In this document: piece after piece, positions 43,513 to 51,933 of the stretch | How the letters are laid out: the number at the start of each line of letters is the position of its first letter | How positions within the stretch are numbered: position 1 is the first letter of the stretch | Source: an uncultured Prevotella sp. | GTDB taxonomy: Bacteria; Bacteroidota; Bacteroidia; Bacteroidales; Bacteroidaceae | Length of the DNA: 64,000 bases | NCBI GenBank assembly: GCA_934219025.1 | Contig: CAKQDG010000003.1 | Span: forward strand, 1-64,000 | Direction: 5' to 3' | The notes under the pieces: model-generated | Databases searched by the model: none | Told to the model about the DNA's origin: nothing | What the model saw: only the letters and a program-made list of their open reading frames with translations | Made by a program: the position numbers and the translations under genes

Positions 43513-46500
43513 ATGGCAGATATATCAGCAATAGGAAGTGCTCTCGTTATAGACGAGAAAGTTCTAAATCGAATAAAAGAAGCAGACGATAAGTTGGTTT
43601 CATTACAAAAAACCGCAGATGAAACAGCTAAAAAAATCGGAACATCCTTCAAGGGAATGTCCGACAGTATTAATCCGTTCCTTACAGCTCTCGATAATGT
43701 TATTACAAAATTGGGAAGTATTAACACGGTTGCAGGCAACGTAGGTAGCGGCTTATCTCGGATTAACACAAACGTGGGAAACCTTGGGTCTGGAGCATCA
43801 CAAGCCACACAAGGTATAGTTGATTTGGTTAATCAGCTCTCACAGATTGGTGGCAAGGGTGCAAGTGGTGTTATGCAAGCGGTATATGCTTTTCAAAGGT
43901 TGCAGGAATCTATGAAAGGTAATAGTGGTATGAATATAGCCCAACTCACAGAGGAGATTAACAATATAAACACAAAACTTACAGATACAGAAAACCTTTT
44001 AACAAAGAGCGAGCAAGACGCACTTGTTAAAAGAAGGGCATTATTGCAAGATGAACTTAAAACGCAGCAGAGAACTTACGATGAAAGGGTTATCGCTTTT
44101 CAGACTGCCATTGACAAGATGCAGGCAGCCGAAACTTCATTAAATGCAAAACAAAGAAAGAATGCAAATGAAAGAGCAAAATTTTATCGTGATAACAATT
44201 ACCAGACGAACACAACTTTTGAGGGATCTTTAAAATTTGCAGACACAGCCAACACTTACAATCGAATGGCTACTGCCGTAAATTACCTAAATACCGCAAA
44301 AAAGCAGCTCACAATAACAGATGCCGACTACGATGCAAAAGTACAGACGCTTGATGCAAAAATACACAGCATTACCCTAACAATGAAGCAGCTTAGTATG
44401 ACTACTGAGCAAAGGTTAGCAATACAGAAAAACGCAAACAAAGAAGCTGAAGCGGAAATAAACAGACAGATTAAAGAAGATGCTGCAAATCAAAAACGCA
44501 TCCAATCTATACGTGCTCTAAATGCTGAACTCGCTAAACAAAAAAACTACGAAAAGAATACCTCTTTTACTGGAGCAATAAGTTTTGCAGATACAGCGAA
44601 TACTTACAACAGACAAGCAAAAGCCGTTGAATACCTTACCGTTGCAAAGAAAAATCTTAGCCTCACAGATTCCGACTACCAAACAAAAGTAGATGCAATT
44701 AACCAAAAACTACATGCCCTAACAAACTCCATGAAGGAGAGAATGATGACATCAGAACAAATTGCAGATGTTCAAAAGAAAGTCAATGCGGAAATTCTAC
44801 AAGAAATAGATTCCCTCCAAAAAGAGCAAGCCGCCTACCAAAAGCGCACACAAGCCATAAAAGAAATGCAAGCAGAACTTGCAAAAGAAAAGAATTATAA
44901 CACTAACACAACCTTAGATGGAGCATTAAAGTTTTCCGAAACGGCAAATACGGTAAACCGAAGGATAAAGGCTATTGAATATTTACAGGTGGCACGCAAT
45001 AAGCTTAGTACAACAAGTAAAACTTATGCTGAAGATGAAGAACGTATTCGTAAAACTATCGATAGGCTTGTAGAGGCAAATAAAAATGCTACATCTTCAA
45101 CAGAAGAACTTGCAAGAAGAAGACAGCAGTCGTATAGTAAACAAGCAAATTTGTACAAAGAGCAAAACTACCAACAGAATACTACATACCAAGGCGCGCT
45201 TGATTTCTCCGCTACCGCAAATACCCTGAATAGACAAATAAAGGCTATCGAATATTTAAAAGAAGCGCGGTTAAAGTTATCACAAACCGACTCCGATTAC
45301 AAGCAAAAGCTCGAAATCTTAAATAATGCTATAAAACAACATTCAAAGGCATTAAAAGATGCAGGTGTAAACGCTCGCTCTCTTGGAGAACAAACATCAT
45401 ATCTAAGCGGTTATGTTTCACGTTTAGCACAAAGGACAGCAGTTGTATTCTCAATGAGTGCAGCAAAAGGCTTCGTTGAACAGATTGCAGAAGTCCGAGG
45501 TCAGTTTGAACTCTCAGAACGCTCTCTTGAAGCAATCTTACAGAATAAGCCAAAGGCGGATGAGATATTTAACAAAACGGTAGAACTTGCCGTTAAATCA
45601 CCATTCCGTATCAAAGACTTGGTGGATTACACCAGACAACTCTCTGCATACAGAATACAAAGCGACAAGCTTTATGATACCACCAAACGTCTTGCAGATG
45701 TATCGGCAGGTCTTGGTGTTGATATGGGACGACTTATCCTCGCTTACGGACAAGTCAAAGCAGCTGCATACCTACGTGGAAGTGAGGTGAGACAGTTTAC
45801 GGAAGCAGGTATCAATATGTATGGAGAGTTGCAAAGTTACTTCAAAGAAGTTAAGGGCGAGGCATACACTACGGCTCAAATTGTAGATATGATTTCCAAA
45901 AGAAAGGTAACTTTCGAGGATGTGGAAGCTATTTTTCAACGCATGACCGACAAGGGCGGTACATTCTACAATATGCAGGAAATACAAGCGGAAACCCTAC
46001 AAGGTAAGATTTCCAACCTGAAAGATGCGTTCGATGTAATGCTTAATGATATAGGCAAAGAAAACGAGGATACATTTAAGGGGCTTATTAGTGGAGCTAC
46101 CATACTACTCAATAATTGGGATAAAATCGCAGCGGTAGGAAAAGATTTAGCAGGAGTACTTGCTCTTATCATGCTTCAAGCAAACAAAACCGGTGTTAGT
46201 TTGAAGGAAATGTGGACAAGCACAGGTTTTACAACATATTCCATTAAAGGTAAAGGCGCACTTGGCATTTTGGCAAACTCATTCAAAACACTTGGCTCCG
46301 CTGCAAGGTCAGCTGGATTACTTATGAAAAATGCCCTGGTTGGCAATCTTCCATTATTAGCATTTGCATCTTTAGCGCAACTTGTATGGAATGCAGTAAG
46401 TGCATATACAAGTTTCCGGGAGGAACAGGAGAAAATTAACAGTGAAACAATAGAAGCAAAGAAGCGACTCGGTGAACTGTCTGCCGAATACGAACGCATA

Positions 46501-49500
46501 AAAGACAAATATGCATCAAAAAAAGACAGTACCGGCAATCGTATTGTAACCGATCAGACAAAATTTCAAAAAGAAGCCAAAAGTGTCCTTGATAGTCTGA
46601 ACGACGAATTAAAAGCACACAAATTAGAAATACCTATCGAAGTAAAAGAACCAAACGCTGGAGATATAGATAAAGCTATTCAATCTTCTAAGACAAAACT
46701 CGATAAATTCATCCAGATGGCACAAGATGCAAAGTCTTACATCAATGGCGAGGATAATTCTTGGTGGAATAGTAACAATCTCAACTTGTTTGGTATTCCT
46801 TTATGGGCAGATAGTTTCTCAACAGATATGAAGGAACTTGACGATGCAGCTAACGATGTGCGAGAGTTTTCTTCAAGAGCACAAACAGCCATCGATGCAC
46901 TCGGAGAGGGATATGATAAGTTGTCCGCAAAATCCAGAGCAGCATACGACACTATTAAAGATGGTGCAAAACCAGGTGAACTTGATGTCGAATACCTACA
47001 GAGAGTAAACGAGATAATGGGGCAGATATTCAAAAACGAATCGCATAACAAATCGTTTAAAGAATATGCTGACAAACTACGTGAACAACTATATGGACTT
47101 GATGATAACCTCGGAGCTGTACTTGGCGGTTCGTTTAAGAGAGCAAAAGAGGAGGCTAACCATGAATTACAGGGGCTATTCGATACGATAAACAATATAT
47201 ACGGTTCATACTTAAAGAAATTGAAGCCTGCGGAAGTTAAAGTTTTTTTTGATAATGTTGCCACTCAAAACAACCTTAACGAGTTACAAAAGAAAATTTT
47301 ATTAACTATCGCTGCAAATGTATATCATTTTAAGGTGGATGCAGACCCACAAAGTATGAATACCACACAACAGAAAATATATTCATTTATGGATGATTTA
47401 CAAGCAGAGGCAGATAGACGAAAGATAAAAATCAGCCTCGCTGTTATCAACCCAAAAAATGCACTCGATGCCGTTAAAGGATTTCAAAGCTCTGCGAAGG
47501 ACATTAAAGAGTTAATAGACCAGATTAATAGGGGAAAGATACAATGGTTTCACGGATCCAACCTCGGCATTAGCTCTACGATGAAATGGAACAATCAAAA
47601 TGTAGGTACAAATACTGTTTTTCAAAAATCTACCGCTATTGCATTCCTCCAGGATCAGTTAAAAAATGTTCTCGAAAAGAATACTCTTGCAGGCGGTACT
47701 GACCCTTTTGCGACAAAGAACACGAATAGAAGAAACACCAACAAAACAGACAAGGCACAGCGAGACATTCTTTCCGAGCGTATTTCCCTGCTGAAAGAAA
47801 TGAATCAGCAGTACGAGAAGCTGGATAAGTATCTCGATGATGAAACGGCGGCTACACAGGTGATGAAGCAGTATGCTGACAACATTAAGTTTGTTGGTAT
47901 GCCCGATGATGTTATCAAGGGTTTTGTTCCAGACAAGCAAGGTCTTATCGCTGCATTGAAGAAAATAGAGCCAACTATCGCCGACTTCAAGAAACGTACC
48001 CAACTCAAAAACGACATCATAGAATTGCAGGTTCAGCTCGATACAGAGTATATGCAACAGCAGTTAGATGATGTAAAGAACGAGGTCAGCAAGGCTTTTG
48101 ATAACTTGGAGCTATACAAGAAGCTCAAAGGAGAAGGTCTTTCGGACGGAATGATTAAGGGTATGTTTGGCGACCTAACATCTTCGTTTGATGAGGTGAG
48201 AAGCAAGATTGATAGCGAGTTTACTGCAAAGTTTGGCGATAAGTCAAAGTGGAGCACCGATATTGCAAAGCAGTGGCAGGAGCAGATGGATAATCTTGAC
48301 AAGAAAGTCTATCAAGACCAAGTGAACCAAGCGCAGGAGTTAATAAAGGCATACAAGCAACAGCTCTCAGACCAGTTGCAGTTAGATGCTTGGTATATCG
48401 CCGAGCGTGATAAAATTCAGAACAATGCAAACATATCCAAGGATAAGGACTTGCAGAAGCAGTTGCAGGATAATCTTGATAAGCAGTATGCACAAAAGAC
48501 AGATGCAAACACTTGGAAGGATTTCCAAAACAGCGATATGTATATTGCTATATTCGAGAACCTCGACCAAACATCTAAGCGTGTTCTTACCGCAATGCGT
48601 GCAAGGCTCGATGGATTGCGTTCATCTCTTAAAAATCTTTCGCCTGAACAACTAAAACAGATAGTTGAACAGATAGACAAGATTGATACACTTCTTGTTG
48701 AGAAAGACCCATACAAGAGCCTTGGTAAGAATTTCGCAGAATATTTGAAGTTTGCAGCAAAGCGCAAGAAGCTGGAGAAGGAACATATCGAAGCAACAAA
48801 GCAGGAACAAATCTTGAAGAATCAGCAGAGCAATGCAAACAAAAACGTAAGTCGAGACGAGGCTGCATACAACGCCGCAGTAAAGAAGTATGGTATTACA
48901 TCGCAAGAGGCGCAGGAAGCCAAAATCCTTTGGGAATTAGACAAGAGCAGACTTGATGTTATTACAGAGCAGCTTGTCGCCCAGGGCAAGATAACAGAGG
49001 AACAGGCGAAACAAATTCGTAATGGTCAGAAGTTAGAGAAAACACTACAACAGCAGGTACAGAATATTGGAAAGGGCTTCTCTGATGCCGCAAGCTCTAT
49101 TTCCGAATTATTCGAGTCTATGAACGATTGGGGGCTTAATATCGAAATGCCCGATGAATTGTCCGAGGTTGTCAGCGGTATCAGTAAGATTGGTTCTTCC
49201 CTTGAAAGTATAGATATTACCAAGCCTTTCTCTATTATCAAGGGTACGATTGGCGTTCTTGGTGGAATAGGAAAGACCGTTGGTGGTATCTTTGGATGGG
49301 GTACAAAAGACAAGAAACTGCAAAAGGAAATCGAGGAGCACCAAAAAGCTATCGAGAAATTGCAGAATGCTTACAACGACCTCAAAGAGGCGATGGATAA
49401 CGCCTATGATATAGCTGAGTTGGCTAAATACAATGACGAGATGATTAAGAATCTCGAAATGCAGAATGCCAACTTGGAGTCTATGATTAAGGCGGAGCAG

Positions 49501-50280
49501 GATAAGAAGAAATCCGACGACGACAAGATTGAGGAATATCGCAAGCAAATTGAGGCTAACAATAAGGCTATCAAGGAAGCTGAGCAAACTCTTACAGAGG
49601 AGCTTGGAGGCTTCGGCAAGGAGTCTAACTTCAAGTCAGCAGCGCAAGCGTTCGCCGAGGCTTGGGTAGATGCTTTCAACGAGGGCAGCGATACTCTTGA
49701 AGCTCTAGAGAATAAATTTGATGATTACTTCAACAATATGCTAAAGAAGCAATTAACCGCAAGAGCGGCAGAGAAGTACATACAGCCTATTCTCGATGCG
49801 TTCGATGCAGCCGTTGCAGAGAATAGTGATGGAGACAACAACGGATTGGAAGTAACCAGGTCGGAAATTGAAGCCATCAATAAACTCAAAGACAAGAACC
49901 TAGCTGCATTCGATGAATACGCCAAGGCTCTTATGGAGGTACTCAATGTTAAGCCAAGCGGCAGCTCTAACATCTCTGCCTTACAGCAGGGCATTCAGTC
50001 TGTAACGGAATCAACCGCACAAGCTCTTGAATCGGTTTTGAATAGTATGAGATATTACCTAGCTCAGCAGCAAGCAGATGTAAGGACTATTCGCGATACG
50101 TTATTAGAAAGGTTGGGTAATACTCTAACATCTATATCGCAAGACTCGGCAAACTCCCCTATTCTTGTGGAGCTAAGATTACAGACCGGGTTACTAACAG
50201 ACATCCGTGATACATTAGACTCTTGTGTTAAGGCCGGACACAAACAAGGACGTAGTGGTATTAAGGTATTCATGAACTAA
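43513..50280 (+). CDS. Tape measure protein
   Basis: 2255 residues. Long coiled-coil N-terminal half with four related blocks marked by NNYQTNTTFEGSLKF, KNYEKNTSFTGAISF, KNYNTNTTLDGALKF and QNYQQNTTYQGALDF (starting near residues 223, 343, 460 and 551). Then a conserved tape-measure domain (about 640-850, FVEQIAEVRGQFELSERSLE, LRGSEVRQFTEAGINMYGEL), further helices, and hydrophobic segments near 880 and 960. At about 0.15 nm per residue the tail would be roughly 340 nm. Confidence 0.85.
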   Translation: MADISAIGSALVIDEKVLNRIKEADDKLVSLQKTADETAKKIGTSFKGMSDSINPFLTALDNVITKLGSINTVAGNVGSGLSRINTNVGNLGSGASQATQGIVDLVNQLSQIGGKGASGVMQAVYAFQRLQESMKGNSGMNIAQLTEEINNINTKLTDTENLLTKSEQDALVKRRALLQDELKTQQRTYDERVIAFQTAIDKMQAAETSLNAKQRKNANERAKFYRDNNYQTNTTFEGSLKFADTANTYNRMATAVNYLNTAKKQLTITDADYDAKVQTLDAKIHSITLTMKQLSMTTEQRLAIQKNANKEAEAEINRQIKEDAANQKRIQSIRALNAELAKQKNYEKNTSFTGAISFADTANTYNRQAKAVEYLTVAKKNLSLTDSDYQTKVDAINQKLHALTNSMKERMMTSEQIADVQKKVNAEILQEIDSLQKEQAAYQKRTQAIKEMQAELAKEKNYNTNTTLDGALKFSETANTVNRRIKAIEYLQVARNKLSTTSKTYAEDEERIRKTIDRLVEANKNATSSTEELARRRQQSYSKQANLYKEQNYQQNTTYQGALDFSATANTLNRQIKAIEYLKEARLKLSQTDSDYKQKLEILNNAIKQHSKALKDAGVNARSLGEQTSYLSGYVSRLAQRTAVVFSMSAAKGFVEQIAEVRGQFELSERSLEAILQNKPKADEIFNKTVELAVKSPFRIKDLVDYTRQLSAYRIQSDKLYDTTKRLADVSAGLGVDMGRLILAYGQVKAAAYLRGSEVRQFTEAGINMYGELQSYFKEVKGEAYTTAQIVDMISKRKVTFEDVEAIFQRMTDKGGTFYNMQEIQAETLQGKISNLKDAFDVMLNDIGKENEDTFKGLISGATILLNNWDKIAAVGKDLAGVLALIMLQANKTGVSLKEMWTSTGFTTYSIKGKGALGILANSFKTLGSAARSAGLLMKNALVGNLPLLAFASLAQLVWNAVSAYTSFREEQEKINSETIEAKKRLGELSAEYERIKDKYASKKDSTGNRIVTDQTKFQKEAKSVLDSLNDELKAHKLEIPIEVKEPNAGDIDKAIQSSKTKLDKFIQMAQDAKSYINGEDNSWWNSNNLNLFGIPLWADSFSTDMKELDDAANDVREFSSRAQTAIDALGEGYDKLSAKSRAAYDTIKDGAKPGELDVEYLQRVNEIMGQIFKNESHNKSFKEYADKLREQLYGLDDNLGAVLGGSFKRAKEEANHELQGLFDTINNIYGSYLKKLKPAEVKVFFDNVATQNNLNELQKKILLTIAANVYHFKVDADPQSMNTTQQKIYSFMDDLQAEADRRKIKISLAVINPKNALDAVKGFQSSAKDIKELIDQINRGKIQWFHGSNLGISSTMKWNNQNVGTNTVFQKSTAIAFLQDQLKNVLEKNTLAGGTDPFATKNTNRRNTNKTDKAQRDILSERISLLKEMNQQYEKLDKYLDDETAATQVMKQYADNIKFVGMPDDVIKGFVPDKQGLIAALKKIEPTIADFKKRTQLKNDIIELQVQLDTEYMQQQLDDVKNEVSKAFDNLELYKKLKGEGLSDGMIKGMFGDLTSSFDEVRSKIDSEFTAKFGDKSKWSTDIAKQWQEQMDNLDKKVYQDQVNQAQELIKAYKQQLSDQLQLDAWYIAERDKIQNNANISKDKDLQKQLQDNLDKQYAQKTDANTWKDFQNSDMYIAIFENLDQTSKRVLTAMRARLDGLRSSLKNLSPEQLKQIVEQIDKIDTLLVEKDPYKSLGKNFAEYLKFAAKRKKLEKEHIEATKQEQILKNQQSNANKNVSRDEAAYNAAVKKYGITSQEAQEAKILWELDKSRLDVITEQLVAQGKITEEQAKQIRNGQKLEKTLQQQVQNIGKGFSDAASSISELFESMNDWGLNIEMPDELSEVVSGISKIGSSLESIDITKPFSIIKGTIGVLGGIGKTVGGIFGWGTKDKKLQKEIEEHQKAIEKLQNAYNDLKEAMDNAYDIAELAKYNDEMIKNLEMQNANLESMIKAEQDKKKSDDDKIEEYRKQIEANNKAIKEAEQTLTEELGGFGKESNFKSAAQAFAEAWVDAFNEGSDTLEALENKFDDYFNNMLKKQLTARAAEKYIQPILDAFDAAVAENSDGDNNGLEVTRSEIEAINKLKDKNLAAFDEYAKALMEVLNVKPSGSSNISALQQGIQSVTESTAQALESVLNSMRYYLAQQQADVRTIRDTLLERLGNTLTSISQDSANSPILVELRLQTGLLTDIRDTLDSCVKAGHKQGRSGIKVFMN

Positions 50281-50291
50281 AAAGCAGCACA

Positions 50292-50330
50292 ACAAAGCGC
50301 AAGGAGTAAGACCTTACGCTTTGTTTTTTT
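50292..50330 (+). terminator. Terminator after the tape measure gene
   Basis: ACAAAGCG pairs with CGCTTTGT and AAGG with CCTT, followed by T7. It also lies at the end of the converging minus-strand cassette array (last stop at 50336). Confidence 0.8.
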
Positions 50331-50335
50331 CTATC

Positions 50336-50485
50336 TTACACCCCGGGCTTGTAGTACAGAGTAAGAACAAGACACATTCCATTAGCTGCCACTCCCTTAT
50401 GCATGGTTGCAAGCAATGCTCTCGCCTTATCGTTTGGAGATGTAATATTGCCCCAAATTTTTCTAATATCCTTATCTGTCCTCAT
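50336..50485 (-). CDS. TRD cassette 11 (readable)
   Basis: 49 residues, no homopolymer tract. Core RKIWGNITSPNDKARALLATM and CLVLTLYYKPGV. The pattern (short strand, GN-x-TSPNDKARAL, terminal hydrophobic strand) fits target-recognition segments that precede motif IX in fused C5 methyltransferases. It is the last cassette, and its start lies in the VTYILESYEDR coding end of cassette 10. Confidence 0.6.
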   Translation of the reverse strand: MRTDKDIRKIWGNITSPNDKARALLATMHKGVAANGMCLVLTLYYKPGV

Positions 50486-50614
50486 AACTTTCAAGAATAT
50501 ATGTTACACCATTATTACCACCGCCCTTGTACATGGTAGCGCATAGGGTAACAGATTTCTCTCGCCCCCCCGAAGCTGCTTGTGAATTAAATCCAATTGA
50601 TGCTTTGCCGTCAT
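50472..50614 (-). CDS. TRD cassette 10 (ambiguous frame, G7)
   Basis: From the ATG at 50614, a G7 tract (50566-50572 region) leads to an early stop at 50504-50506. With one extra G it ends VTLCATMYKGGGNNGVTYILESYEDR-like at 50472 (47 residues). However another frame read through G7 is GKASIGFNSQAASGGREKS, which is more TRD-like at its N-terminus but lacks an ATG. Either a second indel occurred, or the frame is switched elsewhere. Confidence 0.45.
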
Positions 50615-50766
50615 TGCTCTCTTAATTCTAAAACAAACGGACGTAGGTCAAAACCACCTACTCCATGAGAATAGTAAGCGGTCAACGTTCCGCATTTCTT
50701 CTTGGGGGGGGTATGTATAACTATTGACTTATACAAAGTCGGGTAAAATACTAATCTATGTTGCAT
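50611..50766 (-). CDS. TRD cassette 9 (readable at C8)
   Basis: 51 residues. A C8 tract (50704-50711) encodes the TPP of VIHTPPKKKCGTLTAYYSHG and is in frame, so the peptide reads to FDLRPFVLELREQ. KCGTLTAYYSHGVGG is the clearest TRD-like phrase (small-residue/threonine loop). Loss or gain of one C would truncate it. Confidence 0.65.
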   Translation of the reverse strand: MQHRLVFYPTLYKSIVIHTPPKKKCGTLTAYYSHGVGGFDLRPFVLELREQ

Positions 50767-50910
50767 AAACTTCTAATATATATGGTCTATAACCTCTTGT
50801 ATCATATCCTTTATGATAAGATGCTTCGATACCCCCCCGATGGAATATTCCACCAAAGAGAATGTTCTTAATCCTCCGTTAATCTGTGGATGTACTTGGT
50901 ATCTTCTCAT
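50756..50910 (-). CDS. TRD cassette 8 (out of frame at G7)
   Basis: G7 (50831-50837) currently diverts the frame to a stop at 50773. With G8 it reads 51 residues: MRRYQVHPQINGGLRTFSL, then IGGGIEASYHKGYDTRGY and YILEVYAT. The full-length frame ends in the cassette-typical strand LEVY. So it is OFF in this sequence. Confidence 0.6.
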
Positions 50911-51040
50911 ATAAACTTAAAATTATCGCCCTTACATTTCTGTTCGGGTCGCATCCTTTCCAATCATTCGCCATTAAAGCTTGACATTTTCTTTTTTTTG
51001 TCTGCCACGGCTTGAAATGATCAAGCAAATACTCTCTCAT
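50879..51040 (-). CDS. TRD cassette 7 (readable)
   Basis: 53 residues from the ATATGAGAG start; a longer frame from 51070 runs into cassette 6. No G tract, but an A8 run (TKKRK). KCQALMANDWKGCDPNRNVRAI is a recognisable TRD phrase, ending ILSLYEKI. Confidence 0.65.
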   Translation of the reverse strand: MREYLLDHFKPWQTKKRKCQALMANDWKGCDPNRNVRAIILSLYEKIPSTSTD

Positions 51041-51221
51041 ATACTTCAAGTAAGTAATTAATCTGTCCACCCGACATTACGGAACTTGTCTTCTCGTCGG
51101 GTCTGCAAGAATAGGCAAGCAGAGTGCTTCTTGTGCCATATTTCCGCTCGCCTAATGAATATTCTTTCCATACCTTTTTGCCGAGTTCCGTGCGGTATTG
51201 GTTAAGTATTTTCTTTCTCAT
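51021..51221 (-). CDS. TRD cassette 6 (readable)
   Basis: 66 residues, no tract. MRKKILNQYRTELGKKVWKEY then RSTLLAYSCRPDEKTSSVM and INYLLEVYERVFA. Its N-terminal half matches cassette 0 (ILNxYRxELGxK and RPDxK), showing that the two are paralogues on either side of the catalytic gene. Confidence 0.7.
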   Translation of the reverse strand: MRKKILNQYRTELGKKVWKEYSLGERKYGTRSTLLAYSCRPDEKTSSVMSGGQINYLLEVYERVFA

Positions 51222-51366
51222 ATAATTCTAACACCTTTATCCCCAAACCGCCACCTGCATCTGTTTGACAACAAATTGCCCCCCCGTAAATGGAGTAAAA
51301 CCTATGACGTTGCCGGGTAGTATTTCCCCATTCGTGATTTCCGTTAAGCTGTATCGGTCTTTTCAT
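51202..51366 (-). CDS. TRD cassette 5 (readable at G7)
   Basis: 54 residues. GNTTRQRHRFYSIYGGAICCQTDAGGG with a G7 tract (51279-51285) in frame at YGGA. Phrases of the RVYSxxGxxPxxxxGGG type are typical of fused C5-methyltransferase TRDs. Ends IKVLELYEKENT. Confidence 0.7.
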   Translation of the reverse strand: MKRPIQLNGNHEWGNTTRQRHRFYSIYGGAICCQTDAGGGLGIKVLELYEKENT

Positions 51367-51508
51367 AAAATATAATCAACATATTGTCTTTTGCCACCGA
51401 GGTAAGAGAACTTGATTTAAGCCCTCTAAGCTCTATTTTTTGAAGGTGCGAAGAATTACACCATTCACCAACAGAACGTCCCCTAATAGCTGCTATATTC
51501 GCTCTCAT
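51344..51508 (-). CDS. TRD cassette 4 (readable)
   Basis: 54 residues, no tract. RGRSVGEWCNSSHLQKIELRG then LKSSSLTSVAKDNMLIIFYEK. Compare the RGR...QxLExR...KSxxLTTVxKDN pattern common in fused phage C5-methyltransferase TRDs. This is the cassette that convinced me of the family. Confidence 0.75.
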   Translation of the reverse strand: MRANIAAIRGRSVGEWCNSSHLQKIELRGLKSSSLTSVAKDNMLIIFYEKTDTA

Positions 51509-51631
51509 AAAGATTTAACAAGCAATCACTCTGTGAATTGTTCCCTGCTCCGTGAGCACCGACACACAAAGCCATCGCCTTGTTTGATTTTATAAGCCCC
51601 CCCCCCTACGGCTAATTCTTATTTGTCTCAT
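51483..51631 (-). CDS. TRD cassette 3 (out of frame at G10)
   Basis: G10 (51597-51606) leads to an early stop after 13 residues. G11 (or G8) opens 48-49 residues: MRQIRISRRGG(G), LIKSNKAMALCVGAHGAGNN, SQSDCLLNLYESEYSSY. KAMALCVGAHGAGNN is TRD-like. OFF in this sequence and, with the longest tract, probably the most unstable. Confidence 0.6.
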
Positions 51632-51799
51632 ATACTCTAAATATATACCCCCCCGATGTGCAGTCTGTAAACACTGATGTTTTACAGAAACAAATGATAT
51701 TGTACCAAATTCCGTTAGACTTCCTTTGTGTCCGTCATTCTGATATGGTCTTAGCCCATCCCTTGTAACAGATACCCCGTATAGTCTACATTCTTTCAT
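51612..51799 (-). CDS. TRD cassette 2 (out of frame at G7)
   Basis: Present frame runs 69 codons to 51590 across the cassette 3 start. With one extra G in the G7 tract (51648-51654) it ends QTAHRGGYIFRVYETNKN at 51612 (62 residues), matching the shared cassette end. YGVSVTRDGLRPYQNDGHKG then LTEFGTISF and CLQTAH resemble the DGxRxYQND...GT... TRD type. Confidence 0.6.
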
Positions 51800-51933
51800 A
51801 TATCTCTATTATTCCTGTGTGCTGTCTGTGCCCCGGAAAATACCACCAATCCTTGTATTTTGTATTCAAGGCTGCTGATTTCTTTATGGGGGGGGGTAAC
51901 ACCATTACCCATATTAAACGCTTGCATCCTCAT
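51786..51933 (-). CDS. TRD cassette 1 (out of frame at C9)
   Basis: C9 (51888-51896) leads to a stop at 51796 after a non-typical tail. C8 opens 48 residues: NMGNGVTPPIKKSAALNTKY, KDWWYFPGH, TGIIEIYERM. FNMGNGVxPxIKKSA is TRD-like. Starts inside the end of the catalytic gene. Confidence 0.6.

Noticed and set aside
50336..51933. The small ORFs as decayed pseudogene debris
   Set aside because: Seven cassettes are intact end to end, four others need only one base, junctions are regular and no cassette has internal stops outside tract shifts; decay would not preserve this.
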